Below, piece by piece: positions 23,447 through 35,698 of a DNA stretch of 64,000 nt (within the stretch, counting starts at the first letter, position 1; each line of letters begins with the position of its first letter). The position numbers and the translations under genes were made by a program. The stretch is from contig SCFE01000117.1 in the NCBI GenBank assembly GCA_004352715.1, positions 586,727 through 650,726 of the forward strand, given 5' to 3'. The notes under the pieces are model-generated. The model searched no databases and was not told the DNA's origin. It saw nothing but the letters and a program-made list of their open reading frames with translations. The stretch is from Hofstenia miamia. Lineage: Eukaryota > Xenacoelomorpha > Acoela.

Positions 23447-23725
23447 ATGATGACGAGAGCATGCATCTATAACCCTATCAAGCTAACTGAGGAAGATGTA
23501 AGAAGAAACATTAGCGTCTTTTACCAAGACATGGTGAAAAACAAAGTTTTATGCGAGCTGTTCATCTTGTTTTACCCTGACACAACAATTAAACTGGGAG
23601 ACACAGAATCAAACAAAAATGACGCTTTGATTACACTCCTGATAGCACTGAAGGAACTAAGACTATACGAACGCTTCTATAACATATTTAATGAGAAGAA
23701 AAAGGAATTGAACAAAAAATCCTAA
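23447..23725 (+). CDS. 92-codon ORF, possibly a death-fold remnant
   Basis: An open frame from ATG to TAA with better composition than its surroundings: hydrophilic, helix-rich and few low-complexity tracts. The predicted pattern is several amphipathic helices: LTEEDVRRNISVFYQDMV, VLCELFILFYPD, NKNDALITLLIALKEL and RLYERFYNIFNEKKKEL. The spacing of the last two (LL..L...RLYERF) is reminiscent of the C-terminal half of a CARD or other death-fold domain, but this is only a visual likeness. No splice context was established, and upstream sequence in all frames is stop-rich. It could be an isolated exon, a retrocopy or chance. Confidence 0.25.
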   Translation: MMTRACIYNPIKLTEEDVRRNISVFYQDMVKNKVLCELFILFYPDTTIKLGDTESNKNDALITLLIALKELRLYERFYNIFNEKKKELNKKS

Positions 23726-24835
23726 TACAACAGATATTAAAAGACAAAATGTATATCAACTTTAAAACTAAGGCATCCACAGCACAAAAGACACTTATGC
23801 GGATGACACATACCAAGAATTACGCAACAATAGATACTTGGAAAGGTCAATAAGATGAAAATCTGGTTAACTAGACAATGGAACTATTGGAGGAGTCAGC
23901 CTCAAATGTATAATCTCAAACAGGTCAGAGGTTACATTGATGTATTTGTTGTAAATGTCTAGTATTCGACAGAGAAGTTCCAAAGCATTTAGTTATTTTC
24001 GATTGTACAATTATGACTTAAATTAGTGCCTCACTTTAGTGTTTGAAGTAGCGCGTAAATGTCAGAATGAAACCATTTGCAATCAAAATTGCAGAACTAT
24101 GATTGGTGAATGCATTTATTAAAAGTAGGTAAGTAGACGAGTACCTAACAAATATTTACAAACAAGAATTTGTAATTTTATAATTACATTTTAATTCAAC
24201 CTTTGCTGAGTTTTCTTTCTAGCATATTTCAGCTCTGCAGAAGTTGTTGATAGTTATTTACATACTTCATTATTATATTTTATGATGCATATTAGCAGCT
24301 AAATTAATAGCATTTGCTGGTTGTTCTTCTTGGCCTCTGCACAACTTGGTCAACTGAGATACTGAGCAACTTAGGTTTCCAATAGACTTTGTTGCATCCT
24401 TTTTTATTTCCAGACACCAATATCTCCAAGTAGGTTCTACAGGTCAAAGCCTTGTGTTTTTTACAAACTTCTATATATCTGCTTTTTATATTACTACATG
24501 TGAGCTGAAAAATAGGTTAATTTTTACAATCACAATTACAACTAATGATAAAATAGAAAAGCAAAGGACAAAGACAATGTCCCATCCATTGATAGTGAAG
24601 TCTCCTGACGAGGAAGAAGAGTTCCATAGTGAGCAGCTGTACAAGGTTCTATGCCTAAATGCTTAAATAGAGTATTGTTAGTACATTATTACTCTGAGCG
24701 TTTATACTATATATAGAGTCAAGCAAATTTATTGCTTACTAAAATTAACAAACAAACAAACAAATACTACAATTACATGTATATTTACAAAATTAAAAAT
24801 ATGCACACTTACTTAAAGGGCGTAAATTTCAAATG

Positions 24836-25524
24836 TCAAATGAAATCTGTCCATGCGCTTAATTTGTCTGATATTCCTAATAGTGATTGTTTGGATAATA
24901 AAATTTTTTTAATTTTTCTTCTGAAATGTTTATAATTTTGTTCCTTTTTTATTTCAAGATTTAAGTCATTCCATAATCTAGAAGCTTTAAATGAAAATGA
25001 ATCTGGACGATTAATACTACTATGCAAATTGTGGTTTCTATCACTGGTTTTGATATAATTGCTTAGAAAGTGCATAGATTTTGAATTGTGTACATACTTG
25101 TATATCATACAAAGAGTTTGATATTCAATAAAGTACAATGGTGCAAGAACATTGCCACNNNNNNNNNNNNNNNNNNNNNNNNNNNNNNNNNNNNNNNNNN
25201 NNNNNNNNNNNNNNNNNNNNNNNNNNNNNNNNNNNNNNNNNNNNNNNNNNTAAAGTACAATGGTGCAAGAACATTGCCACCTTTTATAAAAGTGCTCACT
25301 GATTTATGCTTATCAATATAATTCAGAGTTGTTATTGGCCAATTGAATAATTTTGCTAGCCAATTGAATATTTTTGCTAGTGATGATCGATTATTTGATG
25401 TGATATTTTGGAATAAAAAACAACAATAGTTAAAGTTATTCAGCACAAAAGAGTTAAGCATTTGTGATTGAAAGGACTGCCCTACTTTGCGCAAATGATA
25501 TAAATATATAATACCAGATACCAT
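24836..25524 (-). pseudogene. LINE C-terminal fragment interrupted by a gap
   Basis: On the minus strand the upstream frame has YLYHLRKVGQSFQSQMLNSF and NNFNYCCFLF, matching the LINE stretch after the RT domain. The downstream frame has YKYVHNSKSMHFLSNYIKTS and FSFKASRLWNDLNLEIKKEQ, matching the LINE C-terminus. The N run at 25159-25250 is flanked by an identical ~28 bp sequence (TAAAGTACAATGGTGCAAGA onward) on both sides, so the gap probably reflects one locus assembled twice. A related, more decayed copy is at 47.9-48.2 kb. Confidence 0.8.
25159..25250. other. Assembly gap (92 N) with duplicated edges
   Basis: The sequence left of the gap (about 25131-25158) reappears right of it (about 25251-25278). 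The gap may be artificial, with no missing sequence. Confidence 0.85.
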
Positions 25525-25614
25525 TTTCCTACATTTTGATGAAAAAATTCAGTAATTCTCTATCAATTACTACAGAATTGCTTTGCCTAATTTCATTATC
25601 TCCTACTTTAATTT

Positions 25615-25617
<3 letters not shown>

Positions 25618-25689
<72 letters not shown>
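25618..25689. repeat. Compound (TA)n(TC)n microsatellite
   Basis: A run of TA dinucleotides passes through ACACAC into a run of TC dinucleotides. Confidence 0.95.
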
Positions 25690-25692
<3 letters not shown>

Positions 25693-27394
25693 TGTAATCA
25701 AATGTTACTAGAATTGTAATTATGATAGCTTTAATAAAAACGTGTTATTCAGATAAAACACGATTTGGAAGAATACAAAAAATTCTGTTGCCACTATTTA
25801 TAACCACCTCAAATGGTTATTTCTAATTTTAATAAAAATCGTTGTGGTAGAGAAGAAGCTGTAGCAATAAGTAAATACGAATAATTTTATTCAAAAAATT
25901 TAATTTTCACTATTTGTGTTAAACACATTTTAATTAAATATTAAACAAAAATTTGTCACAGCAGCTGCGTATTAGACATGGCTGTTACATTATTTCTAAA
26001 TTATATTTTTGCAATTTATTATTTGAAAATAGAAATGCATTAAAAATTTATTTACAATTAACTTCGTCTATTAGACAAAATATTCACCTACAGGTAGTTT
26101 TAAGGTAAAAGTTTTACAGACAGAATTGGGATTACTCAAGATAATGCACTATGTGGATATTTGACACAAGTCAAAAGCAATTAATTGTAATAAACATAAC
26201 CATACAAAACTAGATATAGATTCGTGATTTCCTATATATTTTCTTGTGTTATATACAACAGTATCATCTTAAACATGTACTTAAATTAAATTTTTCTTAA
26301 ATGCTTCATTCCCTACTAAAAGTAATAAAGAATTTCAGTTTGGTTATGGTTTTGCAAGTTGCTTGCCGAATGATCTTGGGCTATAGAAAAACATGACTTC
26401 ATTTTTTCAGAATGATATGATTATTGAAGAAAAAAAGTTATACTTGACTGAATAAATTTAAGAAATGCGAAAGAAAATAATTAAGAATTAAATTTTTGAA
26501 CAACATTATTCGTGGAATTGACGACTTTTGTCAAGTAGGCTTAATAAGAGAAGAACGATATTGTACGCGTGATATGTGAAATACCTCTATTTAAGTGCGG
26601 TATTTAATAAGATGATGATCATATTTTTATCAGTGAAATTGAACCTCATCGTGTAAATGGCATTGATATTTCGCATAAAAGAATTGCTTAGCATTCCAGT
26701 CAATTTGAGAAAAATATTTTCATCAAAAATTTGTCCTACTCATCTTATTATTGTTTCGCAAATCCTAACAAGTATTAAACAATTGAAAAATGTGGGAAAC
26801 ATTTGAAAAATCCAAACATCTTAATAAATATTGTACAATTATATTTAAAATCCATTTGGGTTCGTAAATAAAAGAAATCCATATAGTTAGTCACCTTTAT
26901 GCTTAGATTATATTTTTCCAGTAATGACTTAGCGTATATGCATACATATACAATTCATTTTAATATTACTATGAAATGAGCTGAAATGAAGTGCAGCCCT
27001 AAAAGAGAATATCACTTAAGTTTTATATATCATGATATAATTATATGGAGTATGCACAAAGAGAAATTTAATTACTTTGTGATTTTAACTATAAGGTAAT
27101 ACAAGTAGATCGAAACTGTGAATTCAATCCCATACAAAAACAGTGAACTAAAGAATTGAATTAAGAACAAAGAAAATAGAAAAAGAAAACAACGATGAAT
27201 GAACTCCAAAGATCCATTGTTAATAGAAAACAATGAGTCCTTCCCTTAAGAAGAATTATATGCGTACACGCACAAATATCAAATAAAGGCTCTTAAAAAC
27301 ATTTTTAAATTTCTACAGTAAAAATTTACCACTTTAAAAGTTGAATTAAATTCATATTTAAAATGTAATCTATTAATTTTGTATACATTTTAAG
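25690..27394. other. AT-rich non-coding interval
   Basis: No domain, exon pair or terminal repeat could be supported on either strand. Confidence 0.5.
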
Positions 27395-27402
27395 TGATCA
27401 CT

Positions 27403-27693
27403 AGAGAGTGACATTGGGTGCCCGATAAAACCCGACCCGATCTCGGGTAAAAAGATTAGATTGATTATTACAAAATACTGATCTAAATTACCACTTAATT
27501 TGAGAAAGATTCAAGACGCTAAGTAATACCAATAAATTGCTGTTTTCCCTATCTGAAATTGATTAATTTTAATGATCATTTGATTGTACAGAGATCCATA
27601 GTCTCAAATTAAAGTCAAAGTTTCGGGTCGGCTAGTAAATATTCAAATCCGATCGGGTTCGGGTCCATGTTTACCTGATATTGTCATTCTCTA
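27403..27693. mobile_element. hAT-type MITE with 8 bp target duplication
   Basis: TGATCACT (27395-27402) and TGACCACT (27694-27701) flank the element, agreeing at seven of eight bases. Ends are inverted: AGAGAGTGACATTGGG on the left against TAGAGAATGACAATAT read from the right. The subterminal regions carry ACCCGACCCG and CGGGTTCGGGTCC blocks. No coding capacity at 291 bp. A truncated relative lies at about 57888-57970. Confidence 0.7.
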
Positions 27694-27701
27694 TGACCAC
27701 T

Positions 27702-29009
27702 CCTTAGCAATACTTTTTTCGAAAAAGGACAAACATCGCTTTGAAATAATGCTATTTATAAATTTTCAAATTAATGTACAAGTAAATTTACAATAAGCTG
27801 CCCCAATTGAGTTTAGAAATGCATTTTCGGACAATTTTATTGAAGCCTATTGAAAAAATTGGAAATCCTTAGATATGCACATATCAGTGGGTAAATGTGC
27901 TCCTTGGTGAATATTTGCCTTTCGCCTAAGCTTTTTTTGCCCTGTTCATGCTCACCGTCTGTAAAATTAGACATCGTGGAGGTTTTATTTTTTGACAAAG
28001 AAAGGAGCAAAGCTATTGGGACCAGAAACAGCTAGCAAAATATTATTTAGTCAAATATCAAATTTCATTTCAAAAATAATTACAAATGCGAAAACATTGT
28101 GATTTGTTTAAAATTCTTAATAAATGCTATTTAATTACCCTTTCTTCGTTGTGAGCTCTATGGGATTTCTAGAGGTCGGAACTAAAATGGCTATTAAGCC
28201 ACGACACCTGAAATCAAAGATGAACATGGGCTTCTAATTTAGGCCCGGCCCTGCTCATTATATGATCTTCGACAAAATACTTTTAATTTTTAGGCTTGTT
28301 AGACCAACGCTTAAAGCTTTAAAAACTCATAACTAAACCAACCTCTGAAATTGAGTTTTAGAAAACTATTCATGATACTAATCAAAATTTCTAACAGTAA
28401 ATTTAAATTTTCAACAAAGTATTTAAAATAATATAGCATTCACAGTTATGCGTGCACTGTTGTGCAATTGCAAATTTTTTTTAAAGTCGGTCCACTTTTA
28501 CGACCTATTATTTCCAATACCTTCGTCCAAGCCTGGCCCAGTCCATGTCCATGTCCACAAATCTCTAAGCTCTTTTAACCAAAATCTTAGCCCTATTCAA
28601 GCTGCTTGTGTATAGCAGATTTTAGTCTAATCAGAGCAATCTTATATCCAACAGATGTCTTTTAATTGTAATAGATTATATGAACGTTTCAAAGAAAATT
28701 TTCGTTCTCTATATTTAACTAATATTGTCAGATTACCGATAATAATCTGTCGCTTGTTGATTGGTCGAATTTTTCATGCAGCTCCGCCGTCGAATGCACA
28801 TAAATCTAAATATAAATTATATATAAAGGAAGAATTTCCTGAAACTAAAATTACAAAGTCGAATTTATTAATTTTAATGTTTCCGCATCACTGGAGTAGT
28901 ACAAAGCCGTAGAAATGAGCCATCATTTGAATTGTAACACAAATCTTGCCTACAATTGAAATAAGCTTCTAACAGCTTGAAAGTTAACGTGTCGGTTGCC
29001 AGACATAAA
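27702..29009. other. Region upstream of the K2P gene
   Basis: No second gene is supported. An orphan hAT-like end (GGCCCGGCCCTG) lies at about 28241-28252. The open frame at 28655-28912 has no domain or splice support. In the K2P exon frame an in-frame TAA lies upstream of the chosen ATG (about 28962). The promoter was not recognisable. Confidence 0.4.
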
Positions 29010-29330
29010 ATGAGCTACAAATCAAGTACGCGTTCTATTTGCGCTCGCAGCATCTCATCAATTTCCCTCTTTGTTTTGTGTTCTGGTTACTTGGTCATAG
29101 GAGCGTTTACATTTATGGTTTTAGAATTGCCCAATGAGGAGGAAGGTCTAATTCAAGAAAAGAATTTTGTCATTAATCAAACAAATAAGCTTATGGAACT
29201 TGCTGGAGACTCATTCCGGGGAATTTTATGTTCAGACCTCTACTCAAGTCTCGGAGAAAATTTAAAGAAATCGTGTGATGCCAACGATAGTCTCATACAG
29301 GACCAGTTGCATGATGCTGCTAGACATTTG
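29010..29330 (+). CDS. K2P potassium channel, exon 1
   Basis: First coding exon of a two-pore-domain potassium channel, a plasma-membrane leak channel that sets resting potential and assembles as a dimer. It encodes residues 1-107. A short cytoplasmic N-terminus (MSYKSSTRSICARS) leads into M1 at about residues 16-37 (SSISLFVLCSGYLVIGAFTF). The extracellular cap region follows: charged, with INQTN as a possible N-glycosylation site and cysteines in ILCSDLYSS and KKSCDAND that could form the cap disulphide. The ATG at 29010 is chosen because an in-frame stop lies about 48 bases upstream. The donor is TTG followed by GTTTGT, phase 0. The four exons (29010-29330, 35361-35493, 35536-35698, 58860-59214) total 972 bases with no stop before the last codon, giving 323 residues, within the normal K2P size range. 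The subfamily is not assigned. Confidence 0.85.
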
Positions 29331-32236
29331 GTTTGTAAATTTTCGTTATTCCATTCATTAAACAGCAACTATGCAAGTTATTTATTTAGATTTAAAAATG
29401 TAAACACACATTTAATAGGTCTCTACAAATACATTTTAAATTTTAATTACAAAACGCGACCTCATCATAGATCTCTAAAGATAAATAAATGAAACCAACT
29501 ACATGCAATTACATGGATATACTGAAAATATCTCAATTTTGACATTTACAAAAATTGATTTGGTACGGATTTAATTTTTAACTTATTTTAAAAATACATA
29601 ATCTATGAATAATAAATTACATAAAATTTGAATATAGTTCTGTACTATCCTTTGCATCCAATTCTTCTATTCCTATATTTAAGGGGCTTTATTTGCAGAA
29701 AGTCGTGGCTGTCCACTTTTAATCACTTAAATGTTCATTTAAATTGCTATTTAAAGAATCAGTTTTTAAATTTAGATAATTTTAATGAAAATTATTTGAG
29801 TGATTGACTTAAATATGAAGCAATATAGGTGAAATGATGTTTTTCATTTTTAGTAAGGATTCGTTGGATAAAAAAATGTGTATGTTTTTTGCAAGTTGGC
29901 ACAAGCATGCGGTGAAGGATTGCATCTGAGTAACTATGGGAGATAGAGGTCGAAGAGCGAGACAGATAAGGCTCGCCTTATTGATTCTTAGTGATTTTTC
30001 TTGTTTTAGAAAAACATTATTTATATACATATTTTAAAGATTTGATCCGATAAAATAATTTAAATGTGTAATATTAATGAACATTATTTAACCTCACATT
30101 TTCTAGACTTCAAATCTATAAGAATATATATATCATATACAAATCTTAATGCATAAAAATTTGCATGTAGATTAGTTCTTCTCATAATCTTCACCAATGA
30201 CATTAATTTTGAGGACTGAACTCTGCAACTGAATAATATCAGTAACGGTCGATTGTATATGCATTTGGATATACAAAATGAAACAAAGAAATAATTTATG
30301 GAATTCCTAACACACCACGAACAATTAAATAGATGTACCCTGGTATTGATTTTTCATTCTGAAGTATTACTTGATATTGAAAGAATTACTATAATTTTTA
30401 ATAATAAACTACTCGTAACAACTAAACCCCGTACAATGCCAAATCTAATAAAATAAAAGGAAACTAAAATTTAGAGGGTTTACCACAAAGATGCTTCTAT
30501 TTAAAATGAATCACATATATCACTGATAGCTTATCTGTGAGCTGGAATAATTCGTTCTGCACGCCAAGTGGGCGTCGACGTCTAATATATTAAATAATTA
30601 AAGTCGGGCTTTGGCCCACAATTCTTTGAAAACATTAGATCCGTACCATTTACAGGTCTGCTTAACCATATTCTGATATAGCAGTTCATGGCTTAACCCA
30701 TTATCAATTTCTAAGTGGTCAATCTCTCACTCATTTGAGAAATGCTGTTTGTTACGAAATTTGAACGTCGATTGCAATTGAATAAAATTTAAATATTAAA
30801 TCAAAGTTCAAAATGCTAATGAAGTTTTATAGTCGTCATTGTAACTTACATTACAAATGCAATTTAACGTATATTTCTATTGGAAAGAATTCTTCTAAAT
30901 GTTATTAAGATTTTTATGTTCGTTTTCAAAAAATTTCAAACTTTATTTAAAGTTAAACTGCAATTTGTTATGAATTTTTCATGCAAAGTTCTTATGCATG
31001 GAATAATGTGTTTGAGAAGGGAAGGGGTAATCTGTAATAACCAATATGCTTAACGAAAATTATAATATTGGATATCAATAAATATATTTTGTTATATTGA
31101 TGAATTTCATCAACATTATTTATAAACTAAATCTAAATACCCGTGCATAATGATGGATATTAAGAGCCAAAGTATGTCATTACAAGTATCCGTTTTGAAA
31201 TATACCTGAGCGATTTTTCTAGCAGACATTTGTAGTTATTTAAAAAAATTAGTGGCCTAGTAGGTGCGCATATCACGATTTGTGATGTATTTATATTTGT
31301 AATTCTTACACAAGGAGGCTGATTTTGACCTATGTAAACATAAACATACACATGTACTAATATTTGAGAGAACAAATTCCATGCACGTGAAATGTCAATA
31401 TTAAGCTTCCCAGCAGAAATATTATCAAAAAACCTGGGTCAAATTTAGACAACTATTTTTGACAGATGAGGGCCCTTCTATAGCAATATAATGTCTTTAA
31501 GTCATTAGCAAAAGATATTACAATGCTAAGCAAACTCGGAAACCTGAGTGTAAAATTGAAATTCAAATCGATACTATTATTTCCAATTTACCAAAACTTA
31601 ACATTTTTTATTGTGGAACTCCAAGGTCAATAATTTCTTGCTACACAATAAAACATTATTAAAATATTATCAAATGAATCCTTTGAAAAACATCAAACGT
31701 AGATAAGTAGACACTAAATATGAAGTGCTGCGTAGTTGAGTGCTTTTGTTATTTATACTACATCATTCGACCTGTGAATCAATTATTAGATTTGATTAAG
31801 GGATGTCATGTTATTTTTGTTGAAATTAAAATCAATATTTTTCATTTCTTGAAGGTTGTCAATCACATAATCATTAATATTTTAGGGTAAAACTATGCGC
31901 AATACCGTTCATCTAATTTTCATAAGTCACTGTTATTAGATTGCTTTCACGTAAAATTTGATCAACATTTTCAGCCAAAGGTACCATAGCAATCACAGCC
32001 CTCCTATTAATAGGTTTAGTTTAGCAACCATTAGTAATTTTTTATATTGACTCGTGAAATCACAAAGATGTCTAGCACAGTGTCTCTCAATTTGTTAAAA
32101 TATTATCGATACCCACGATTATGCGGAACGCATTTATTTCTACACTGGTTTTGATTTGATTAAAAATCCATAATATAACAAGCAAGTGGTTCTATCGCAT
32201 CCATATTAGAAAATATGTTAAAAATTCGTGATTATT
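29331..32236. other. K2P intron 1, non-repetitive part
   Basis: Intron 1 runs from 29331 to 35360. This first half has no recognisable element, only AT-rich sequence. The second half contains a Tc1 copy. Confidence 0.5.
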
Positions 32237-33755
32237 CAGTACTGGAAATATGTATTCGACTACCTAGCCATTTTGAATAAATATTACACATTCATTTGAT
32301 AGAGTGTGCCTAAGATTGTAACTAAGTGTTACTTTGATTGATAAAGAAAAATCTGTATATCTAATACCATAAAATGTGTAGAATAACAATTGGCTATTAA
32401 TTTTTAATCAAAATTAGAAAACTTGTATTGGAAAAATTAACAAATGAACAAATCAGAAAAAAGTAAATTCAAAATAAGATACATAAATTAATAATTGACG
32501 CAATATAAGCACTAAGCAACAAATTTTCTCTTCTAATATTTTGTAGGGTGTTTCTTTGAGCGAAAAGTTTTTCAATAAAGCTGTTGGGGATTGCATTAAA
32601 TTCTTTTTTTATTGTGCTCCACAGCTCATCTTCAGTGTGAAGAGTATGTTGTCAAACCGATATTCGAACTTTTTCTACATGTTTTCGATAATGTTAAGGT
32701 CTAGATATTGACCAGGCCATTATTGTGGAAGAAGTTTTTCATTTCTTTTGAGGTATGACTTGGAGCACCATCCTGCTGATATATTGATCACTTGTAAGGA
32801 GTGGCAAGAGTTCCTTCTTTGCTGATGAAAACAATCTTGCGAAGGCCAAACTTCCATATTGCACCCCATACCATGATAGATTTCCCACCATACTTCATGG
32901 TCTCCCGAGTAAATTGAGGCAAGAATCTGAACTTCTGCCCAGTTGGTATCTTTATCAACATTCCTTTTGATTATTATAGCTCAAACCTTGACTCATCTGA
33001 AAATATAACATTAGACCAATGTTCAGATGAATTGTCTCTCATCAACTTGGTCCAACTCAGCCGGCGTAATATTTTCTTTGAGGTTAAGAATGGCTTTCTG
33101 TTGCCACAAAATTCCCAATTGAGTACTTCTTCAGGATGTTTCGCACAGTTCTTGCTGTCACAAGGTAACCATCAGTCCATTCCTTTCGAAGTTCCTCTGA
33201 AATCTTTCTGGGATTTCACTTTGAAAGGCACACGAGAGCTGACTTAGGAGTTTTGGAGATCTTCTTTGGTATTCCGGACTTTGGCTTGGGGCAATGATGT
33301 TTTGAGAAGTGAACTGTCTGATGATGTTCCCGACAGTACTTCGAAATCACTCTACAAGTTGGGCTATATTGCGTTGAATCATCCCTTCCAAATGTTTGGA
33401 GATAATCAACTCGCGGATGACAGTAGGTACGTAACCAGGCATCATGTATGGCAAAGAAAGACTGCTATTAGGTAATTTGAAAATAAATAGACTAAAAATT
33501 GAAATTATAAAAATGATGTGATTTGGTATGAAATGGCCGAATACATTTTCCAAGAAAAAACTAACTAACTACAAGCATTGTAGGATTTCTCCTTGAGATT
33601 TAAACTAAACAGTGACAATTATTTCTCAACATTGATTAATTCCTCTTTCTGCAACACCAAATCTTGTTAAAAATTACCTATGACATTCTTGGAGTCAATT
33701 TTTTGGAAATATTTATGACAAATCATGGGTGGCCGAATTCTGTTTTCCAGTACTG
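32237..33755 (-). mobile_element. Full-length but decayed Tc1-like transposon
   Basis: Inverted ends CAGTACTGGAAATATGTATT (32237) and the complement of CCAGTACTG (ending 33755) have the CAGT start usual for Tc1; the right side is followed by TA. The left TA has changed to TT. At 1519 bp it is near the usual autonomous length. The minus strand carries the whole transposase in broken frames. HTH region: IQRNIAQLVE and STVGNIIRQFTSQN at about 33370-33300. First catalytic block: FSDESRFELYYNKN at about 33000. Second: QDGAPSHTSKEMK at about 32765. Third: the WPGQYLDLNIIENM stretch at about 32700, where the glutamate precedes NM. Numerous frameshifts and stops make it inactive. Confidence 0.85.
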
Positions 33756-33790
33756 TAGTTTAGAATAGATACACAATTTTTTTGACTTTT

Positions 33791-33815
33791 ATATATATAT
33801 ATATATATATATATT
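33791..33815. repeat. (TA)n microsatellite
   Basis: Uninterrupted TA dinucleotide run just right of the Tc1 copy. Confidence 0.9.
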
Positions 33816-35360
33816 GTGTGGCTGTTCTCAGCAAGGAAATAAATGTTGCAATCATCTGTAAAAAAATTTTCCTTTCATTCCATTATCTAATTTAGTTTGC
33901 CTTTTCATAAATCATGAAATTTCCTTCTAAGTCAAGTCAGTAAAAGTTACTAATGGATTACTATATATTGCTCTTTGTAATTCGTTTTTGATTTCAACTA
34001 GACTTGAATATAACAATGATTTATTCTTGAATTAGTATCAAAATTTATTTAACATTGTGAAACAATATTTTCCTTGTGTCGTCTTCTCCCTCGGTTCATG
34101 CATATAATGAAGCTTATGCAGAAAAGAGTAGAACTATACTGAAATTCGATTTCTTTAGAAATATATTAATTATCATCCAAATAAAAAAATGATTTTTTAC
34201 AGAATCTATTGAACTTTACCATCTTATTAACATTGACAATCTTATTACATAAGCTCCTTTGAAATCTTCAAAATTTTGTTTAGCATGGATTATGTTCCTA
34301 ACCCAACAATATTTCTAGGACATTATTCATTCACTTACGATTTATTTAGCTTTTTAGTTCTGGATTGTTTGTTTTCAATTAAGCCCACATTTCATTTAAC
34401 AGAAATGGTCCATATTCTTTCCAACATCTTTTTGAAAAAAAAATACGAATCAAAATTATCTCTACAGGTGCAGTTATTATTTCGTCTTATTGGGAAACAG
34501 CTTGATGTTCTTACAAACGAACGATGTAAAGTATTTTCAAATTAAGTAATTTTATTTAAATAAAATATGTAAAAAATAAAAATATAATAACAGTATCAAT
34601 TGTAACTGTCACTTTAATACAAACTTCTTAAAGTTATCATTGTTATAAGTATAAAAGCTATTATTCTTTCGCATTATTTATTATTTGTATTGCTTGGAAT
34701 GCCAATTCAGCTGCCATTTCAAATTTGAACGCATTTAAATTAGAGCAACACTGGGGTTATTGAACGTGGATCAGCATAGAAGTTGTTTCCAAATACGTTC
34801 CTGCTATATTTCAAGAACCTCATTTTTACCAAGCATACTAAAATTACAATAATAAATTATTTTATCCACTTTAGCAAGTCCGGGTTAAAATCTGAAACAA
34901 AATAATTTTTTAAATCTGACATCACAAAAACATGGCGTAGTTTTATTGGCCGTAGTTCCATCCACTTATATTCAATTTGGCCCCAGTTATGCTCCCTTGC
35001 CATTCCCATTATAAACCAACTTTCTCAAACCTTTGTCTCTGAGCAATCCATACTTCAATCCAGACTTTTTACTATCATCCTTCAACATTTCCTTCATTGA
35101 GCTAAAATACATATACCATTCGTGACTCATTACACTGCCATTCTTTTTAAATTGCACATTTCTCCTTCAGAGTTTACTATGAATATTATTGTTATTATTA
35201 TTATTATTATAATTATTATTAATATTCAACCTGTAGCTCAGTCAAGTGTGATCTTGACTTATGGGGATAGTAACAGAAATTTTCAGCAAAATCTTTAATA
35301 AGCAAATTGAATTGCGGGAAGTGACTAGTTATTTAAAAGTCTGTTTAACATTGAATTTAG
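33816..35360. other. K2P intron 1, distal part
   Basis: AT-rich, with an ATT trinucleotide tract at about 35189-35222. The open frame at 34276-34545 has no recognisable domain. The intron ends in a usual acceptor (TTGAATTTAG). Confidence 0.5.
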
Positions 35361-35493
35361 ATGAAGGAACTTTTACTGGAAGTTGGAGTAAACAGCTACG
35401 ATATAACTGCAACTAATGATACAGATGATATTAAATTGAACTGGGAATTTTTGGGTGCCTTTTATTTCACAATGACCACTGTAACAACCATAG
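35361..35493 (+). CDS. K2P potassium channel, exon 2 (pore helix 1)
   Basis: Encodes residues 108-151 and the first base of codon 152. The acceptor is GAATTTAG and entry is phase 0, matching exon 1. It contains the end of the extracellular cap and the first pore helix (WEFLGAFYFTMTTVTTI). It stops inside the first selectivity filter: the glycine codon of TTIGYGN is split by the next intron, as in many K2P genes. The donor is ATAG followed by GTGTAA. Confidence 0.9.
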
Positions 35494-35535
35494 GTGTAAA
35501 ATAAACCATTTTTCAGATATTTATACAGTGTTTAG

Positions 35536-35698
35536 GTTACGGAAACATCACCCCCAAAACCTTTGCTGGCAAAATTTTAACAATATTTTACAGCTTAGTA
35601 GGCATTCCGTTAACACTCTGTCTTTTGGCTCTTTTGAGCGAATTCCATCAACTTATCTTCAGGTATATCGAAAGAATGTTTTCAAAGCCAAAAAGCAA
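35536..35698 (+). CDS. K2P potassium channel, exon 3 (filter 1 and M2)
   Basis: The intron before it is only 42 bp. The exon completes the first filter as GYGN (residues 152-155), followed by ITPKTFAGK and M2 at about residues 164-188 (ILTIFYSLVGIPLTLCLLAL). The conserved GIPLT of K2P M2 helices is visible. It ends in a basic cytoplasmic segment, FRYIERMFSKPKS. The preferred donor is AGCAA followed by GTATTT (35699). A donor at 35663 (TTCAG before GTATAT) is equally good and in the same phase, so a 12-codon shorter isoform is possible. Confidence 0.85.

Noticed and set aside
28655-28912. 85-codon frame just upstream of K2P exon 1
   Set aside because: No domain, no splice context, and it does not join the K2P frame.
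33032-33475. Plus-strand frames at 33.0-33.5 kb
   Set aside because: Antisense to the HTH part of the Tc1-like transposase.
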